Assembly: GCF_900496995.4 (NCBI RefSeq)
Contig: NC_044011.1
Coordinates: 13,796,041-13,860,040, forward strand
Reading direction: 5' to 3'
Length of the DNA: 64,000 nucleotides
Origin: Aquila chrysaetos chrysaetos
Lineage: Eukaryota > Chordata > Aves > Accipitriformes > Accipitridae
Part shown: positions 45,601 through 58,258 of the stretch, in pieces
How positions within the stretch are numbered: position 1 is the stretch's first letter
Layout of the letters: each line of letters opens with the position of its first letter
Program-made: the position numbers and the translations under genes
Notes under the pieces: model-generated
Database searches by the model: none
What the model was told of the DNA's origin: nothing
Seen by the model: the letters and a program-made list of their open reading frames with translations, nothing else

Positions 45601-48428
45601 TACCTTTTACAATCAGAAAGTCCCAAACAAGTTTCAAGTTCAAAAGTTTACTGCTGTTCAGCTTAAGGTTTCAGAAAGCTCTTGGAACCGTCTTTCAGCT
45701 TCAACGACTCATTGTATACTTGGAAGACCTAAACCTTGATATGGTTTACTGATGCCTTTTAAACACAGCTACCACTTTTAACCAAGATGATACTGGCTTG
45801 CTCACTGAGAAAAAGCACATTCTGTCAGCAACCAGACCATGAGTTTTACACAAAAAAAACCTGCCCTGTAACAAGTATTTACATAAATCTTAGTGTAATT
45901 CAACGTTATTCAAATTGTTTATGCTATCCCTATGTATGCAACAGGAGATTGACAGAATAGGAGAGACATTATCCATGCTCTAGGAAGCCTACAAGCAAAG
46001 CTGGTAATCCTGCTGTCAGTAACATACAAGTTTTATATGAAAAAATCAGGCTACAGGAGGGTGATATGAACAAAGATAAAAGCAGCAACAGATTCAGAAA
46101 TGCTTCTGAAAAATTTTGAATGTAACTTCTTAAATGTGCAATTAAAATGCTTGTCCAAACAACTAATAGTTTGGGGCGTGGGGGGGGGGGTGCTTTGTTT
46201 TGGGGTTTTTTTTTGTTTGGGTGGTTGTTCGGATTTTTTGACAAGTGGAAGGAAGCAGGTACAGCTTTACCTACAGAGAGTAAAGATTCTTGGCAGCCCA
46301 GAACCAGGGACACATGGCACGCTTCTCCATCCACGCATGGGGCTATGCAGAACAACTCTTTCAGCACACATCCCAAAGGCAGAGCAAACACACCAAATCG
46401 TCATGCCAAAACAGGATTTTGATGAAGAATGCTTACGTGTTGCCAGCTCCTTAACCCACCCAGAGCACATCCCGGGTTTATGCTTGAGGAGTTTCATAAA
46501 CAGTCATGACCTTTGAAAAAAGAAAGAGGAAGCCATCAGCAAGAAGGCTGACAGCCATCAAGCAGAGCAGACACCAGGATGAATGCAGGGTTATCACAAA
46601 TGTTTTGGGGTAACTGCATACTGCGTCATCCATCCTGGAATAACAGCCACTTGTATACAATCCTTATGCTACTTCTACTGACTTGTGTGATGTCCACGGG
46701 ATTAAAGAGAGATTTCTGTTGCAAACCACTAGCCTCTCTCACTTGCTTTTAGTGCTTTAAGACCAGACCCCATTCATAACATGGTTTTGGTCAAGTGCAC
46801 CTCAAGTCTACAGAGAGCTACAAAGAACTAAAGGAATTGCAATGCATGACTACAAAATAGGTCTCTAACTTCCTCTTATCCATGGAATACAACAGTTTAC
46901 AGACTCTACATCGTATTTTTAAGTTGTTACAGGTAAGGGAATCAACAGAAAACTCTAAGGAGCTGGTTTTTAAGCCTTTAACCTCTGAACAGAGAGCCTA
47001 AGGCATGAAGAGTTCCCCTTCAAACAGGCCTCAGCTAAGTCAAAGTGAAGAAGCTGATGTTTCTGCTGCGACATTTTCAATTTTATTCTTGATATTAGAG
47101 AGGAAGGTGGGGTTTTTTGTTCTCCTTTGGTTTTTAACTACCACAAGCACCAAAGGTCAATACTGAAACTGAGGTTGGAGATAGCACTGACGAAAAGGAA
47201 ACGAGGATAGGGAAGTGTGAACTCTCATTAGAATAAAACAAGTCAACCCTCCAACCCCTGGATAATAAAAATTCCTGTCCTCTCCAACACCTCTAGCAGG
47301 ACAGAAACAGCAGGAAATGTTTGTGGTTTCAACCAACCATACAGCTCATTCGTATCATTTCCAGAAGAACCACATATACACAACCATAACTTCCGATGAC
47401 CATAGCAGTAAATCCCACCTAACCCAGAGTGCTCAGCCATCCAGGTGTGTACCAGGGGAACTGCAATCCCTCCACCGTGTTACCAGAGTAGCCTAGAAAT
47501 GCAGTCTTATTTAGCAGTACCTAAAATCAAGTACTTGCCTCCAAATAGGGAGCTTTTCTGCTGTCATTTATCATTTATTGTCGCATCGCTTAATTTTTGA
47601 ACATCCATGTTTGAAAGTTTCATCCTGAAAATATAAAAAGGTAATTTTGTCAATCTGAAAATACTGGCTATATTTTTAAAAGCACTAAGGCATATTAAAA
47701 AATCAGAAACTTGAAACCTTTTGGATGTACTTATTTTTTAACCCTTTATTCTGAAGACTCTTTGGCCACCAACGCAAATTGACTATTTTACTTCCATACT
47801 ACTTGTACAAACTTTCAGTTCTTAAGCATTTTCCTGTTGCGAGAAAAAAAAAAAAAAAAGCCATTTCTGCTGCAAAGAAGTAAGCACATTCACCTGAAAT
47901 AGGGTGTTTGTTTCTAAACATCAAGAAGTTCTGTACGTCCCACAGGTGGTTGGGGCTAGCTGACGCCTAGGAATGCCTGCTGACTCTCTTCATGCTGTTA
48001 AGTCCCTTTTTTCCATCTCTCCCATAAGAGGATCTCTGGTGTTCACCAAGAATCCAGCTTTTTCTCGGAGTGGAAGCTTTTTTTTCTTTTTTTTTTTTTT
48101 CCCTCTTTCTGTGACTGCCATTTCCTAAAAGCAGCAAGAACTCAATTGCTTTACCATCTCCACATCCCTGTCAAATTTGGCCAGAGTTTTTTTGCATGTT
48201 AAAAACGTGCTGTGGAAAAGAACTGAGGACAGTATGACAGTGCAAACCTTATTTCTTTTAACAAAGCAGGCTAAAAGCAGGAGGAGCTAGAGAAAACCCT
48301 ACTGCCTCAGCAGCACTACCCCAAATGCATCATATCCTGGCCTAGTACAGTTCTTTGGAAGTCTTCCTATACCCAGACTGAAGGCAGAAGCTTTTTTGAC
48401 AAGAACAGTGAGCAGTCCTCAGCCCCAG

Positions 48429-48442
48429 CCCCCCCCCCCCCC
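48429..48442. repeat. C14 homopolymer
   Basis: Fourteen uninterrupted C after cagccccag. A variable mononucleotide tract. Confidence 0.9.
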
Positions 48443-50094
48443 GACAGACTCCCAAGAGCAGGCTTCCTCTTTATTTCTGCTTTGGGACAGTGGGCCCTGC
48501 ACTCTTGCTCAGATGCTGCAAGGATGGCACAGGACCCTGCAAGTTCCCAGTGGCTTAAAAACAATTTGTCAGGAGACAGTTATGGAAACCCTGGATTTCT
48601 AGTTCCATGCTTTGAAACACAAACACAAGTTAGAAAGGAGAGAGTCAGCAAAAGGCAGCTTCTTAGCCAAATACACTTAGTCTTTAACAAAGCAAAGACA
48701 GGGTAGATGCTGCTGGAAAGCACATGCAATATTCTCGGTATCCCCGCTCAGCTCGGGTCTGGAGATTCTAGGCATCTAGCCTAGCCTGCTTAGTCAGAAT
48801 TTTCTGCCATGGGGTGAAGAGCTGCTTTTGTTCTTTTAGTACCAGCCTTCCCATAGAAGCATCTTAATCAGAAGTTCACTTTCTGCATACAGTGCATTCA
48901 AATGCTCTAGCCAGGCACAGCTACTGGCCCTCCAGGGCAGAGTAATGTCCAGTGACTCTTCTTGGCTGCCTTGAATTTTAGATTTGGTCTTTGTCCTGCA
49001 GATCATGTTCCAATGAGGGGGGATCAAGCTATAAAAAAATAGCTATAAAAATCTTATTACACATCACAATCGACCCTACAGCAAGTATTACACAATCACA
49101 AAAGAAAAAAAAGTTACATTTATTCATCAGAGCAGACTGCCTCTGAGCCATCACACGTTCCATGGAGGGGAAGACAAATAGTATTCCCCACGTCTCCCCT
49201 CCCCTGCTAACAATGCAAGATCACTCTTCCTCTGGAGAGAAAGAGGAGGACATGTTCTTAAAATGTATGCATACTGGCTAACACTGTTTAAATGGCGAGG
49301 AGCAAGCCAGACATTTAAGACCCTGCTGACTTTCACTAAGACCCAAGCTCTGATAACATCACCTGCATTCCTCTGTAGATGAAGAGTTATTAACCAACCT
49401 ACTTCTGCCACAAAACCTGAAAACTAATCCCACCTAGGTTTGGCAAATGCAACCCAAGTTACAAATTCTGCTTTTCTGCTAATGACTATTTTCTTCTTTC
49501 CTACCCACCCAACATAATTTGCCTGACACCACAGCAGCTGGATCCCCCTGACACTACAGAGGCCAGATCTTTAACAGTGACTACAGGTGGGAAAAGTATC
49601 GAGTCAATCTCAGTTTTGAGACTCCTCCAGCAATGCCACACAGCCAAGTGATCTGTGTAAGTGAGCAAGCAAATAAGTGCAATTGATTTAGTATGGTGCA
49701 GCACTTCCATGGCCCTTGCAAGCAGCACAGCAGTACTTCAGGGCCTTTAACCACTGCTGCACAGTGGTGTCGGCAAACAGAGCTGATGGGACTAAGCCAA
49801 CCAGAAGCACTTAATTTTAAAGGAAGGAAGTAGAGTTTTGAGTATTCATATACAAACGGTATCTGCCCACTTTCTGGAATGAGTTTGCACAGCACATTTC
49901 TGTCTCCCCAGGTCTTCTATCACACTCATTACCATAGCATCTGAAAGTGCTGAAAGGTAAATACAACCTCCTTGCAGAAAGGAGGTATGTCCTGCAAATC
50001 TCTTCACAGCAGAGAAGGACAATTCACTTGTTAGCGCACACCTATGCTTCCAAAAAGCTTTAGACAACATTTGTTATCAGACACTCAAACCATT

Positions 50095-50300
50095 TCACTA
50101 ACGTGAAATACTTTATTGAAACCACCTTTTTGGAATCAAGGCTTACTCCGACAGTCATACACTGGGCATTCACAGAATTATAAGGCCAAGCTGACAACAG
50201 AAGGCAACTGCTTTTGTCCAGTAACTGCACGTCCATTTAAGAGAATGTTAGAAATGCTGGAAGGAAACGTATTTTAGTTCCCCTCTCTTTTTCTCGTCCT
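50095..50300 (-). other. PPIL4: PPIL4 3' UTR (end inferred)
   Basis: About 200 bases on the minus strand between the PPIL4 stop and a cleavage site expected 15-20 bases past AATAAA at 50112-50117. There is no other recognisable element. Confidence 0.6.
50112..50117 (-). terminator. PPIL4 polyadenylation signal
   Basis: TTTATT on the + strand reads AATAAA on the - strand, about 185 bases after the PPIL4 stop codon. It is the first canonical signal downstream. Confidence 0.6.
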
Positions 50301-50525
50301 TCATCTGTACTTGGACCTCTCTTTGTCTTTTGATTTCTTAGGACTTCTGCTTCTGTCTGCTTTTTTATCCCAGTCTCTTATTCGGAAGTCCTCTTTGTAT
50401 TTGTCTTTTTGTTTGCTGTAAGTGTAGTCTCTCTCTTGAGATCGGCTGCGACTCCGATGCCTGTCTTTCTTCTCACTCTTTATCTTCTCTCTACAGCGTT
50501 CTCCTTCATGTTTTCGATCAGAATC
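50301..50525 (-). CDS. PPIL4: PPIL4 last exon: basic RS-like C-terminus
   Basis: PPIL4 is a nuclear multidomain cyclophilin with an N-terminal peptidyl-prolyl isomerase domain, one RRM and a charged C-terminus, associated with RNA processing factors. This 225-base exon starts on a codon boundary after ttaacag and reads 74 codons to TGA at 50301-50303. It is highly basic, with RSRSRSQERD and RSPKKSKDKER stretches typical of splicing-associated proteins and nuclear localisation signals. The ending DKERSKYR resembles the human ending as I recall it. The eight exons visible here give 306 residues, matching the C-terminal two thirds of the 492-residue human protein. Confidence 0.93.
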   Translation of the reverse strand, partial: DSDRKHEGERCREKIKSEKKDRHRSRSRSQERDYTYSKQKDKYKEDFRIRDWDKKADRSRSPKKSKDKERSKYR

Positions 50526-52065
50526 CTGTTAAAGGAATTGGATGGATATGCAGTTACAGACAAAAGTGAAAAATATACACAGACATGAAGAGAACTAGAA
50601 AAGAGTAAAGCATCGCTGGTTCCTTAGCTAAGGCTGGTACTACCTGAAATAGATTCACATCCCTGATGATTTGAAAAAGATAACACAAAAAAACCCCAGC
50701 GTAACTATATGAAGAAGGTAAGTCTACAGTTTTTGTCAGGTTATATGGAGAAAAGCATGGCTGCCAGGCATGCTGCTGCTTGTATTTCCTAAGAAGCTTT
50801 ACCAAAACTGGTTATATCAGGGATTCAACTCAGATGGATATTATCAAACTCTTCATAAGCACCACACAAGCTAGATTTGGATTTTGACTTCTTACGTAAG
50901 CAATGCAAGTATTTCCATCATAGGTTTTGGTTCAAGCCCCACAGGCATTCCAGTGCTAAGAAGATGCAGAACACTTTTGAAAACCTGCCTGTAATAATCT
51001 CTAATGGCCTAAATTTTAGGCTTCAGAAAACTGAATGACACTGTTACAGAGACCAACTACACACATACAAAGTACTTCACTTCCTTGAAGCTAGAAGTCC
51101 ACAAGAAAAGGCACCACAGAGAATCCGATCCTTTTAAATGTACAGTCAAACAGTAACACAAGGTGCATGAGTTGAAATGGAAATAACGAGGTAATGAAAA
51201 ATAACTTGTATTTTGCAGGCTGATGGGTATGACCCATACAGAAAACACATGAGGATACACTCATACACAGACATAGTAAACTCTAAGAGAAAACTGGAAA
51301 GGTAACAAAGTCATAATATAGATCTCAAGCAGTAGCATGACCTGTATTCAAAGATATGCTACCAAATCCTATTCACAAACCCACATCGTAGTCCAGCCTC
51401 CTGCTCCAGACCCACATCCTGTTACCTACTAAAAGCAAGCCACAACACCGTACCTCTTCTACCCTCTGGAATCAAGTCAAACCGCACAAGATTCAAAAAT
51501 ATATTCTTAACACATCAACACAGAGGCTGAAGATTCAGGAAACGTGTGTCAGACTAAGAAAAGGATGAGTCAAAATATACTAAAGAAAAAAAAAACAGCA
51601 AGACAACAGAAAAATGACTCAACATCATGGAAACTATTTGGAAAATAAAGCCCCTTCAAGTCATAGCTGGAGCTAGTAGCACAAACTGCAGTTTCAGTTG
51701 CCAGAACTTCCCATTATAAGACCCTGTTGCCTGTTAATTAAAACCTCTGCCACACTAGGGACTCAGGGTGGAAGTTTATGTATGAAGCATGGCTATTGTG
51801 GTCTTTGACCAACTAGTTGTGGAAGGTCTGCTGTTGTTTTGTTTTGAAGTTCTTACCTCAAACACATTCTAGTATTTCCAAAATAAGGTTAAGGGAAAAT
51901 GCTTTGTTTGCCTATACTAAAAATGCTATCATTCATAAAAAAGTTTCCCTACTGTTATGCTTTGTGCTGGCCTCAGTATTCACAGTGAACATATTCTGCC
52001 TCAAGAACATGCTTCCTTCCCCTGTTCTTGTACAAGTTCCCCAGATTATGCCCAAATTTTAAACC

Positions 52066-52096
<31 letters not shown>

Positions 52097-53998
52097 ATAT
52101 TTGATATACGCTAAACAGGATTTGTCAGCTAAGCTGCCTCAGATTTCATCTGGAAAGGGCCACACCCAAGACACTCTAAATGAGACTGAATACACACTGC
52201 TCAGTATGTACATACTATACAGTACACACTAACAAGAATGTTCAAGTGCAGACACAGAGAAAAATTCTTCCCAGAAATTCATTTTCACAGCTGCAAGAGG
52301 GAACTATGTTGCTTACCATCAGAGAATAAAAGTAAGCCTCCACCTGTGATTTTGGGCATAAGAAGGCCAAGCTATTTACACTGAAACAGGTAAAGGTGAG
52401 CAAAGGAGGAAAGCAGTGGGAAAGAAGAAGATACCAGCATACAGCAGCAGCAGACTACAGGAACAAACCACAATAGGAGCAGGTGATTAAATCACAAAGA
52501 GATAGAGACACAGAAGAGATCAGAGTCAAGCACTAGAAAATACTCTTTTCCAGAACCTGGAAATAGCACCAGGAACCCCACTGTCCTCATGTTTTTGTGC
52601 TATGAAATCCACTGCCAATGTGTCTTGCAGTCCCCTTGTAACAATTCTAAGGGGTTTACAGCCAATAGCTGCCAGTACTTCTTGTACCACCTGCAGGGGT
52701 GGAGACATCTGAATGACTTTAAAATGTTCTCTGCTGGTAACGCACAACCAGCCAGTTCCACACGTGTGATTTCTGAACCATCAAGAACAAAGATTACTTC
52801 CAGAAATATCTGTTTCAAGAATGTTAAAATGACAATGTAAGTCAGCCAAAAAGACAGGAGGAAGTCTAAACCAACATTAGTCCAGACCTCTTGTATGTAT
52901 ATGCTCCAGTCGAGACTAATTATCTGAACAGGTCCCTCCCCTCCACCCAAAGGATCCCAACTGAATTAGTATACAGTGACAAAAAGACTTGTACTACGAA
53001 TGACTGACAGCTCACTGGTGGCACTGAAAAAATTTAATTGCTAATGTTCATGAGAAAAGTTATTTTTAGCATCACAGCAAGAAGTGATGCAATGGAACAA
53101 CACAATCGTGTATGCTCTCTGTAGGAAGAACTTAAAGGCAGTACTCAAAACTCATACCAAGACTTTATTTACTGTGGCTGGAACCTTATCACTTTCTGCA
53201 AAGTTGCTAGAAGACAGCTGTTCTCACTCATAAAGCTTGCATTGTTAAAATATTGGGGGTTGTTTTCTTTGTTTTTCAGCTTAGCTCAATTCTCTGAATG
53301 CTCATACTTCAATGGTAGTTAACCCTCCACTTTATCATTGCAGACGTCATTTCCATGAAACACCAACACCTTGACTATTCCAAGTTCACAGAAATGACAG
53401 AATTCTGACCTGACAGGCAGCAGCGGAACTAATGAAGGACAGAACTTCTGATGATCTCCTCCACAGCCTCAGTCTTACAGCACCGTATGCTTGCACAATT
53501 CAGATGCAAGCAAACCTGCATACAGATTTTACACACACACTTCCAAAACAATTAAGGAAAAACAAACAAACAAAAAACACGCAAAGAGATTGTGTTTCTG
53601 ATTCCATATGAGAAAAAGCCAACACACACTGGTCTGGCAAAAAAATGAGAAATAGTTTGCATTCACGAAATGTGGTTAACTACTAGTTTGTGACTGGAAA
53701 CATGTGAACAACAGGTTCAAAGTGCTGAAGATCTACTTTATGAGAGGCTATACTGCCTCTTCAGGATGTTTTGGCAAAAAGCTGTTCAGACATGCCAAGC
53801 TTCAAAAGCCCAGGAAGATTTGGAAAGCCTCTTTCATAATCAGATACTAACATCAGCCTTCTGTATGTTTACAGCTGCTGTATTTTATAGGACTTTGCAT
53901 GCCATGTCTTCAGTTCAGTACCAGACTTTTTTTTTCCTGGCTTCTCTTATTAGGAGGACAATAAACAGGTATAAAGTTAATGCATGAAGAGACAAGAC
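50526..53998 (-). other. PPIL4: PPIL4 last intron
   Basis: Intron of 3473 bases. Its acceptor (cctttaacag) is ordinary but the donor reads gtcttg, which departs strongly from consensus. An A28 run lies at 52067-52094 and an A-rich/CAAA patch near 53558-53580. A possible extra exon is discussed among the findings. No other gene seen. Confidence 0.75.
52067..52094. repeat. A28 homopolymer
   Basis: Twenty-eight uninterrupted A within the last PPIL4 intron, read as T28 in the transcript. It is not adjacent to a splice site. Confidence 0.9.
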
Positions 53999-54137
53999 CT
54001 TAGATGTTTTGGTCCTCTTGTCATCCTCTTCATCTTCAGAGTGGTGGTGCTTTTTCTTCTTTTGTTTTTTAGCCAAGTGCGACTGACTTGTTTGAGACTC
54101 TTCTATATCCTCATCCAGCACAAGATCATACTTGGCA
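53999..54137 (-). CDS. PPIL4: PPIL4 exon: Lys/His and acidic low-complexity segment
   Basis: This 139-base exon follows acceptor accatcag. One base completes Asp (ga|t), then 46 codons read AKYDLVLDEDIEESQ ... KTSK. It contains a KKQKKKKHHH run and an acidic EDEEDD run, matching the charged region of PPIL4 after the RRM. The KYDLxLDED motif confirms identity. The downstream border is placed at AAG|gtcttg because it is the only AG|GT in range that keeps phase 0 with the next exon. The donor is weak, so the exact 3' end is less sure than the rest. Confidence 0.85.
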
Positions 54138-54776
54138 CTGATGGTGTTGGTTAAGGACAGATCTGTTAGTTAGTATCAATAAACAGCAGAACATAAAGGC
54201 TCATGAAGCAAACAAATCCCTGCTTATCAGACAAGGGTTTACGAAGGCTTCCCATGTATTTCAGTCAGAACAGGATTGTACACATTGAAAAAACATCAGC
54301 CCTGCTAAAATGACTGAATTCTGTCCTGTCAAACAGTACAGCCAGGTCCCAATTCTCCTTTCTTTTCTACCTGTGGAACAAGTTACGGTCGTCTTCTCTC
54401 TCACGGTCACCACAAGCAAAGTATAATCTCAGAGCATGATTTAGTTCCTCTTATGGTCTCGTTCTGGATGCAGCAGGACCCCTCTGAAACTACTTAAAAC
54501 TCTGTTATGCCATATGTCATTCCAGGGCTGTAGACTTGAAATGTTATTTACCTGCACACAACATGGAAGTGCAACAGCACATTCTGATTTGACTAAATTC
54601 ACTGAGGTCATCAAATGAAAAATGCAAAATGCTTAATTCCATCTCAAACACCAAATAGTTATATGAAGCAGCAGCAAAACATCCATTTGGCAAGCTTTAA
54701 GAATAAGAAGGATTTTCCAGGCTGTTTTCATAAACTGTACTTAGTTCAAAAAATACCTTTGACCAGAAAAGGATAC
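54138..54776 (-). other. PPIL4: PPIL4 intron
   Basis: Intron of 639 bases, phase 2. Donor gtatcc is weak but phase matching on both sides (QD|AKYD) supports it. Nothing else recognised. Confidence 0.85.
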
Positions 54777-54873
54777 TCCTGCTTTGGTTTTACCTTCTCT
54801 TTCAGAGAAAGTTTTGAAGGTTTTTCACGTTCCTTTTCGTACTCTTTGAAATCGTCCTTGGTATACCGCCCAC
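54777..54873 (-). CDS. PPIL4: PPIL4 exon after the RRM
   Basis: This 97-base exon follows acceptor ctgtggacag. Two bases complete Gly, 31 codons read GRYTKDDFKEYEKEREKP ... KVKPKQ, and two bases start Asp. The GKGGRYTKxDFKEYEKE string across the border is characteristic of PPIL4. The segment is very rich in Lys and Glu and is probably helical or disordered. Confidence 0.93.
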
Positions 54874-56427
54874 CTGTCCACAGAAAAATATATTCAGTTC
54901 ACTCCAACTAAAAAAACCAACCAAGACTCATACGTATCATTAAGTTCTGCTTATGAATTTAAGGGCTTTTCATAACCATACACATATACATAGCAGGACA
55001 CAGTTCCAGAAACAACACTGACATCTGCGTAACAGAATAGAAGAGAGTAGGACAAGTTGTGATTTTTTGTCCTTCTCTTGCTTGCAGATCCCATGAACAA
55101 CATACAGCTTTCTCCTCACTCACATCCAGTGGAGACAACATACGAACAAGATCACAAAGCAGGATTCAGCAACTGGTTTAGTCCCACTTCGATTACAGGT
55201 CCTATGTCACACTACTTAAAATTCTGTTACCATGAAAGCCTACAGACTATTCTCATTATGAAATGACTTTTTGCTCAGGGATGCACGAAGAGAAACCTCT
55301 GAGACAGCTGCAGTTTAAGAATTCAAATGGAAAACTATAGAAAAAATTCTCATGTCTTGATTTAAAGAGGGGCATGACAGATTTAATTTTCCATCCATTC
55401 ACCTGAAAGTACCAGCTCACAGATTAATAATATATTCTACAGCATGTGCTGCCATCTCACGGTCATAGTTAAAACTGCAATATTAACTGGCTAGGTCAGA
55501 AACGGCTACTGAAGGTGGAAGGACAATACCCCCTCGGTCATTTTTTGGGGTACTATATAAGCACAACAAGAAAACAATACAGTTAGCTTTCCAATATTTA
55601 GGACAATTTAGACCTAAGTTACCCAGATAAAGAAAAGTTTTCCATGTAGTCAGTTAGTACAGGATGCACTGCAGAGCATGGTATAGATTACTAAGTCATC
55701 TCAGCTCTGTGCAGGGGAAGTTCTAGCACCTCAGTGTCCATAACTAGTCCCCGACCTGGAGAAACTGGATGCAAACAATTGAAGGCTGACTGCATTTTTA
55801 GGCGAAGACGCACAAGAACATCACCACTGCAATGCACAGTTACCTCTCCAAGTCCAGTGTTTTCCTGATGTCCCCAACAACCAAATAACCTCTCCCACCA
55901 CCTTTTTCCTCCCAAAACATCCTCAAACATCTGAAATTGGGTTTTATAACATACAGCCTGCTATGCAATATGCTTGACCTACAGGAGGTGAAGAGGGGAA
56001 ATCCCTGGCCTGAATACTGACTTTCTTGTATACATTCAACTGTCACACAATGAATAAAGAAAAGAAACTAGAAAGTAACAATGTACTGCCATATTATTTT
56101 GCTAATAAGGAATATCAAAACCCATTACTTTTAAAGCTTGAGAGGAACAAATTATTTAGTGGCAAAAATACATGTGATAAAAAGGTAATCCATGGCAATG
56201 CAATGTTAATATAACAGTAGTAAACCCTTCTACTCTTTCTTACGGAGTAAGTGAAGAGAAGAGCTAGCAACTGTGCTGCTCTATTTATTAGAGTACCAGG
56301 AATTTTTATATCCCTGAAGATGTGATGATTTAAACTCATAAAAATTGCTTCTATTTATATAATGCTTACAGTTTAGAAGTCATGGCTTATTAAGTTATGA
56401 GGGTCAAAGAATCGCAACTGTACCTAC
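54874..56427 (-). other. PPIL4: PPIL4 intron
   Basis: Intron of 1554 bases with donor gtaggt and acceptor ctgtggacag, phase 1. Nothing else recognised. Confidence 0.9.
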
Positions 56428-56539
56428 CTTTTCCCTTCCACTTAATCTTTGCAACAGACTGGCTAAAATCCACATGTATCCGTCTGTCATCTATCAGCAC
56501 ATTGTCCATTTTGAAGTAGGCTTTCTCACAGTCTTCCTC
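56428..56539 (-). CDS. PPIL4: PPIL4 exon: second half of the RRM
   Basis: This 112-base exon follows acceptor taatatcag on a codon boundary. It has 37 codons ([29 protein letters not shown]...) plus one base of Gly. It provides the second helix and last strand of the RRM. The [15 protein letters not shown] string is conserved in the cyclophilin-RRM family. A Lys-rich stretch (KIKWKGKG) follows the fold. Confidence 0.95.
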
Positions 56540-57408
56540 CTGATATTAATGTTTCCAGAAAGTTTTAAGTCATGATTATTTCATAGGAATATTCACTGAA
56601 GAGCTCAATCACAAATTCAACTGCTTAATGGCATACATTTTTTTTCTAAAATTGCCTAAAACACAGCAGTTCTTGCATTGTGACATTTCAAAAGAAGTAG
56701 TTATGCTTTGTCCAAATGTCAGCATTTCAAATTCCAAGTCTTCAGTTAATTTCACTATTTTAAAAAATTGCCAATCCAGCTATGTGTTTGACACATAATA
56801 CATTCAGAAAAACAAGGAAAAAAAGGACAACTAATAAAAGCTCCATTTTAAGCACATAAGTAGACTAAAGAAAAGTGAAAGCACTTTTCCAGTGTTTTCC
56901 AGTTTTCCCTCACAGATTAAGAGAGATTAGCAGATAGAAACAAGAAGCTATGCACCATCAAGAGAACTTTTACTGTCAATCTCACAGTAAGAGCAGCATG
57001 TTGATAAAGCAAGCATCATTTACAAGCCCAATGTCGGACACTACTGTACACATTGATCTACCTGCTTTCATACACCCTCCTCTCTTTATGCAGCATGCCT
57101 CCTTTTTCTCCTAGCATTCATTCTCTTCTTTAACTCTTCAAAGTCCTAATGTGTTCTGGGGAAAAAAGGGGACCTGCTCTCCTCGCACTGGTTTCAAGAC
57201 AACCTAAGAAGTACATATTTGTGTTGCTTGATTGAATAAAGACTTAAATGTTTGCCTCATTTAGGGCCTACAACTTCTATAACTAAGCCAGTAAGAGAAA
57301 AATTAGCTACCCCACACTTCAAGATTTCAGTGTTTTTCCTTAATGGAAGTATATCAAAAATGAACTTTCGTAAGCAGAATCTACATACAGTGAACCTAAA
57401 AAATGTAC
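56540..57408 (-). other. PPIL4: PPIL4 intron
   Basis: Intron of 869 bases, phase 0, donor gtacat and acceptor taatatcag. Nothing else recognised. Confidence 0.9.
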
Positions 57409-57475
57409 CTTTTCAAACTCAATGAAAGCATAACAAAGAGATTCACCAGTCTTCCAGTCCCGAATCACTTCACAG
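57409..57475 (-). CDS. PPIL4: PPIL4 exon: RNP1 strand of the RRM
   Basis: This 67-base exon follows acceptor tttttcag. One base completes Ser, then 22 codons read CEVIRDWKTGESLCYAFIEFEK. It holds the RNP1 motif (LCYAFIEF), whose aromatic residues stack on RNA bases in canonical RRMs. The Tyr and Phe positions are both present. Confidence 0.95.
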
Positions 57476-58258
57476 CTGAAAAATTGACATGAAATTAAAA
57501 TGTCAGTGCTGTTGGAGCAAAAAATATAGTATAGGCAAGCACTGCTTAAACGGGAGCGCAACAGTTAAAAAAAAAAACAAAACACCACAACAAAAAAAAC
57601 CAAACCCTTGAAGGTATTATATAACACTTGATTCGAGACCCCTACTTATGTGAGGGTGTCTGCACAGAAAAAATGCATGTGAAATTACTTGAGTAATTAT
57701 TACACTTAACTCACAAGTGGTTAACATGAAGTGTAAAACTAGGGATGAATTTCTGATTAATGAAACAAAAATCTATTTTCCAACATTACTGTTTGTTATT
57801 TTTTGCATTTCACTAATGCAAGACAAGAAATTTCACATTCTGTTTTCTCGGTCATTTTAAGGAAAGTTTAAACAGGCATCATGTGACAAACTTTCTCTTC
57901 TTAGCAAGCACCTCTTCAGCAGCCATCTTCTTATCAGGCAGTTCACTGGGCAAAAATAAGAAGCCTAAAGTACTGAATCAGTAGGCACAAAATGGGAGCA
58001 ATACAGTATTGCACCAGTATTACTAAACTCTTGTATATGACATGAGAATTCTGACTACAGGATGTTGAAGGAGGTCAGACAGGCAACAAGGGCAGGAAAT
58101 GTGGTATTAATGTGAGACTTAATAAGGAGAGACCTCCCCCATGTGTCCCAAGAAAGTGACAAATCAGGATTAGGACACACAAACCAAAAGATGATCAAGA
58201 TCCAAAAAAAGAAAAAAAAAAGAGGGGGGGGAGGGAAGGAGGGGGAAGAGGGGGGCGG

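Larger units (their letters stand above)
40926..50090. other. Intergenic sequence between ZC3H12D and PPIL4
   Basis: About 9.2 kb with no recognised gene, RNA or retroelement. It contains homopolymers (A30 at 42622-42651, A16 at 47844-47859, T-rich 48079-48101, C14 at 48429-48442), a CA-rich patch near 41446-41466 and a G-rich cluster at 46173-46221. Numerous open frames of 60-140 codons show no domain and no splice context. Confidence 0.55.

Noticed and set aside
52317..52343. 27-base candidate microexon on the minus strand in the last PPIL4 intron (donor gtaagc, acceptor atcacag, phase 0)
   Set aside because: It would add VEAYFYSLM, which does not resemble the charged PPIL4 region. Splice-like borders around short segments are common by chance. 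Only junction reads could revive it.
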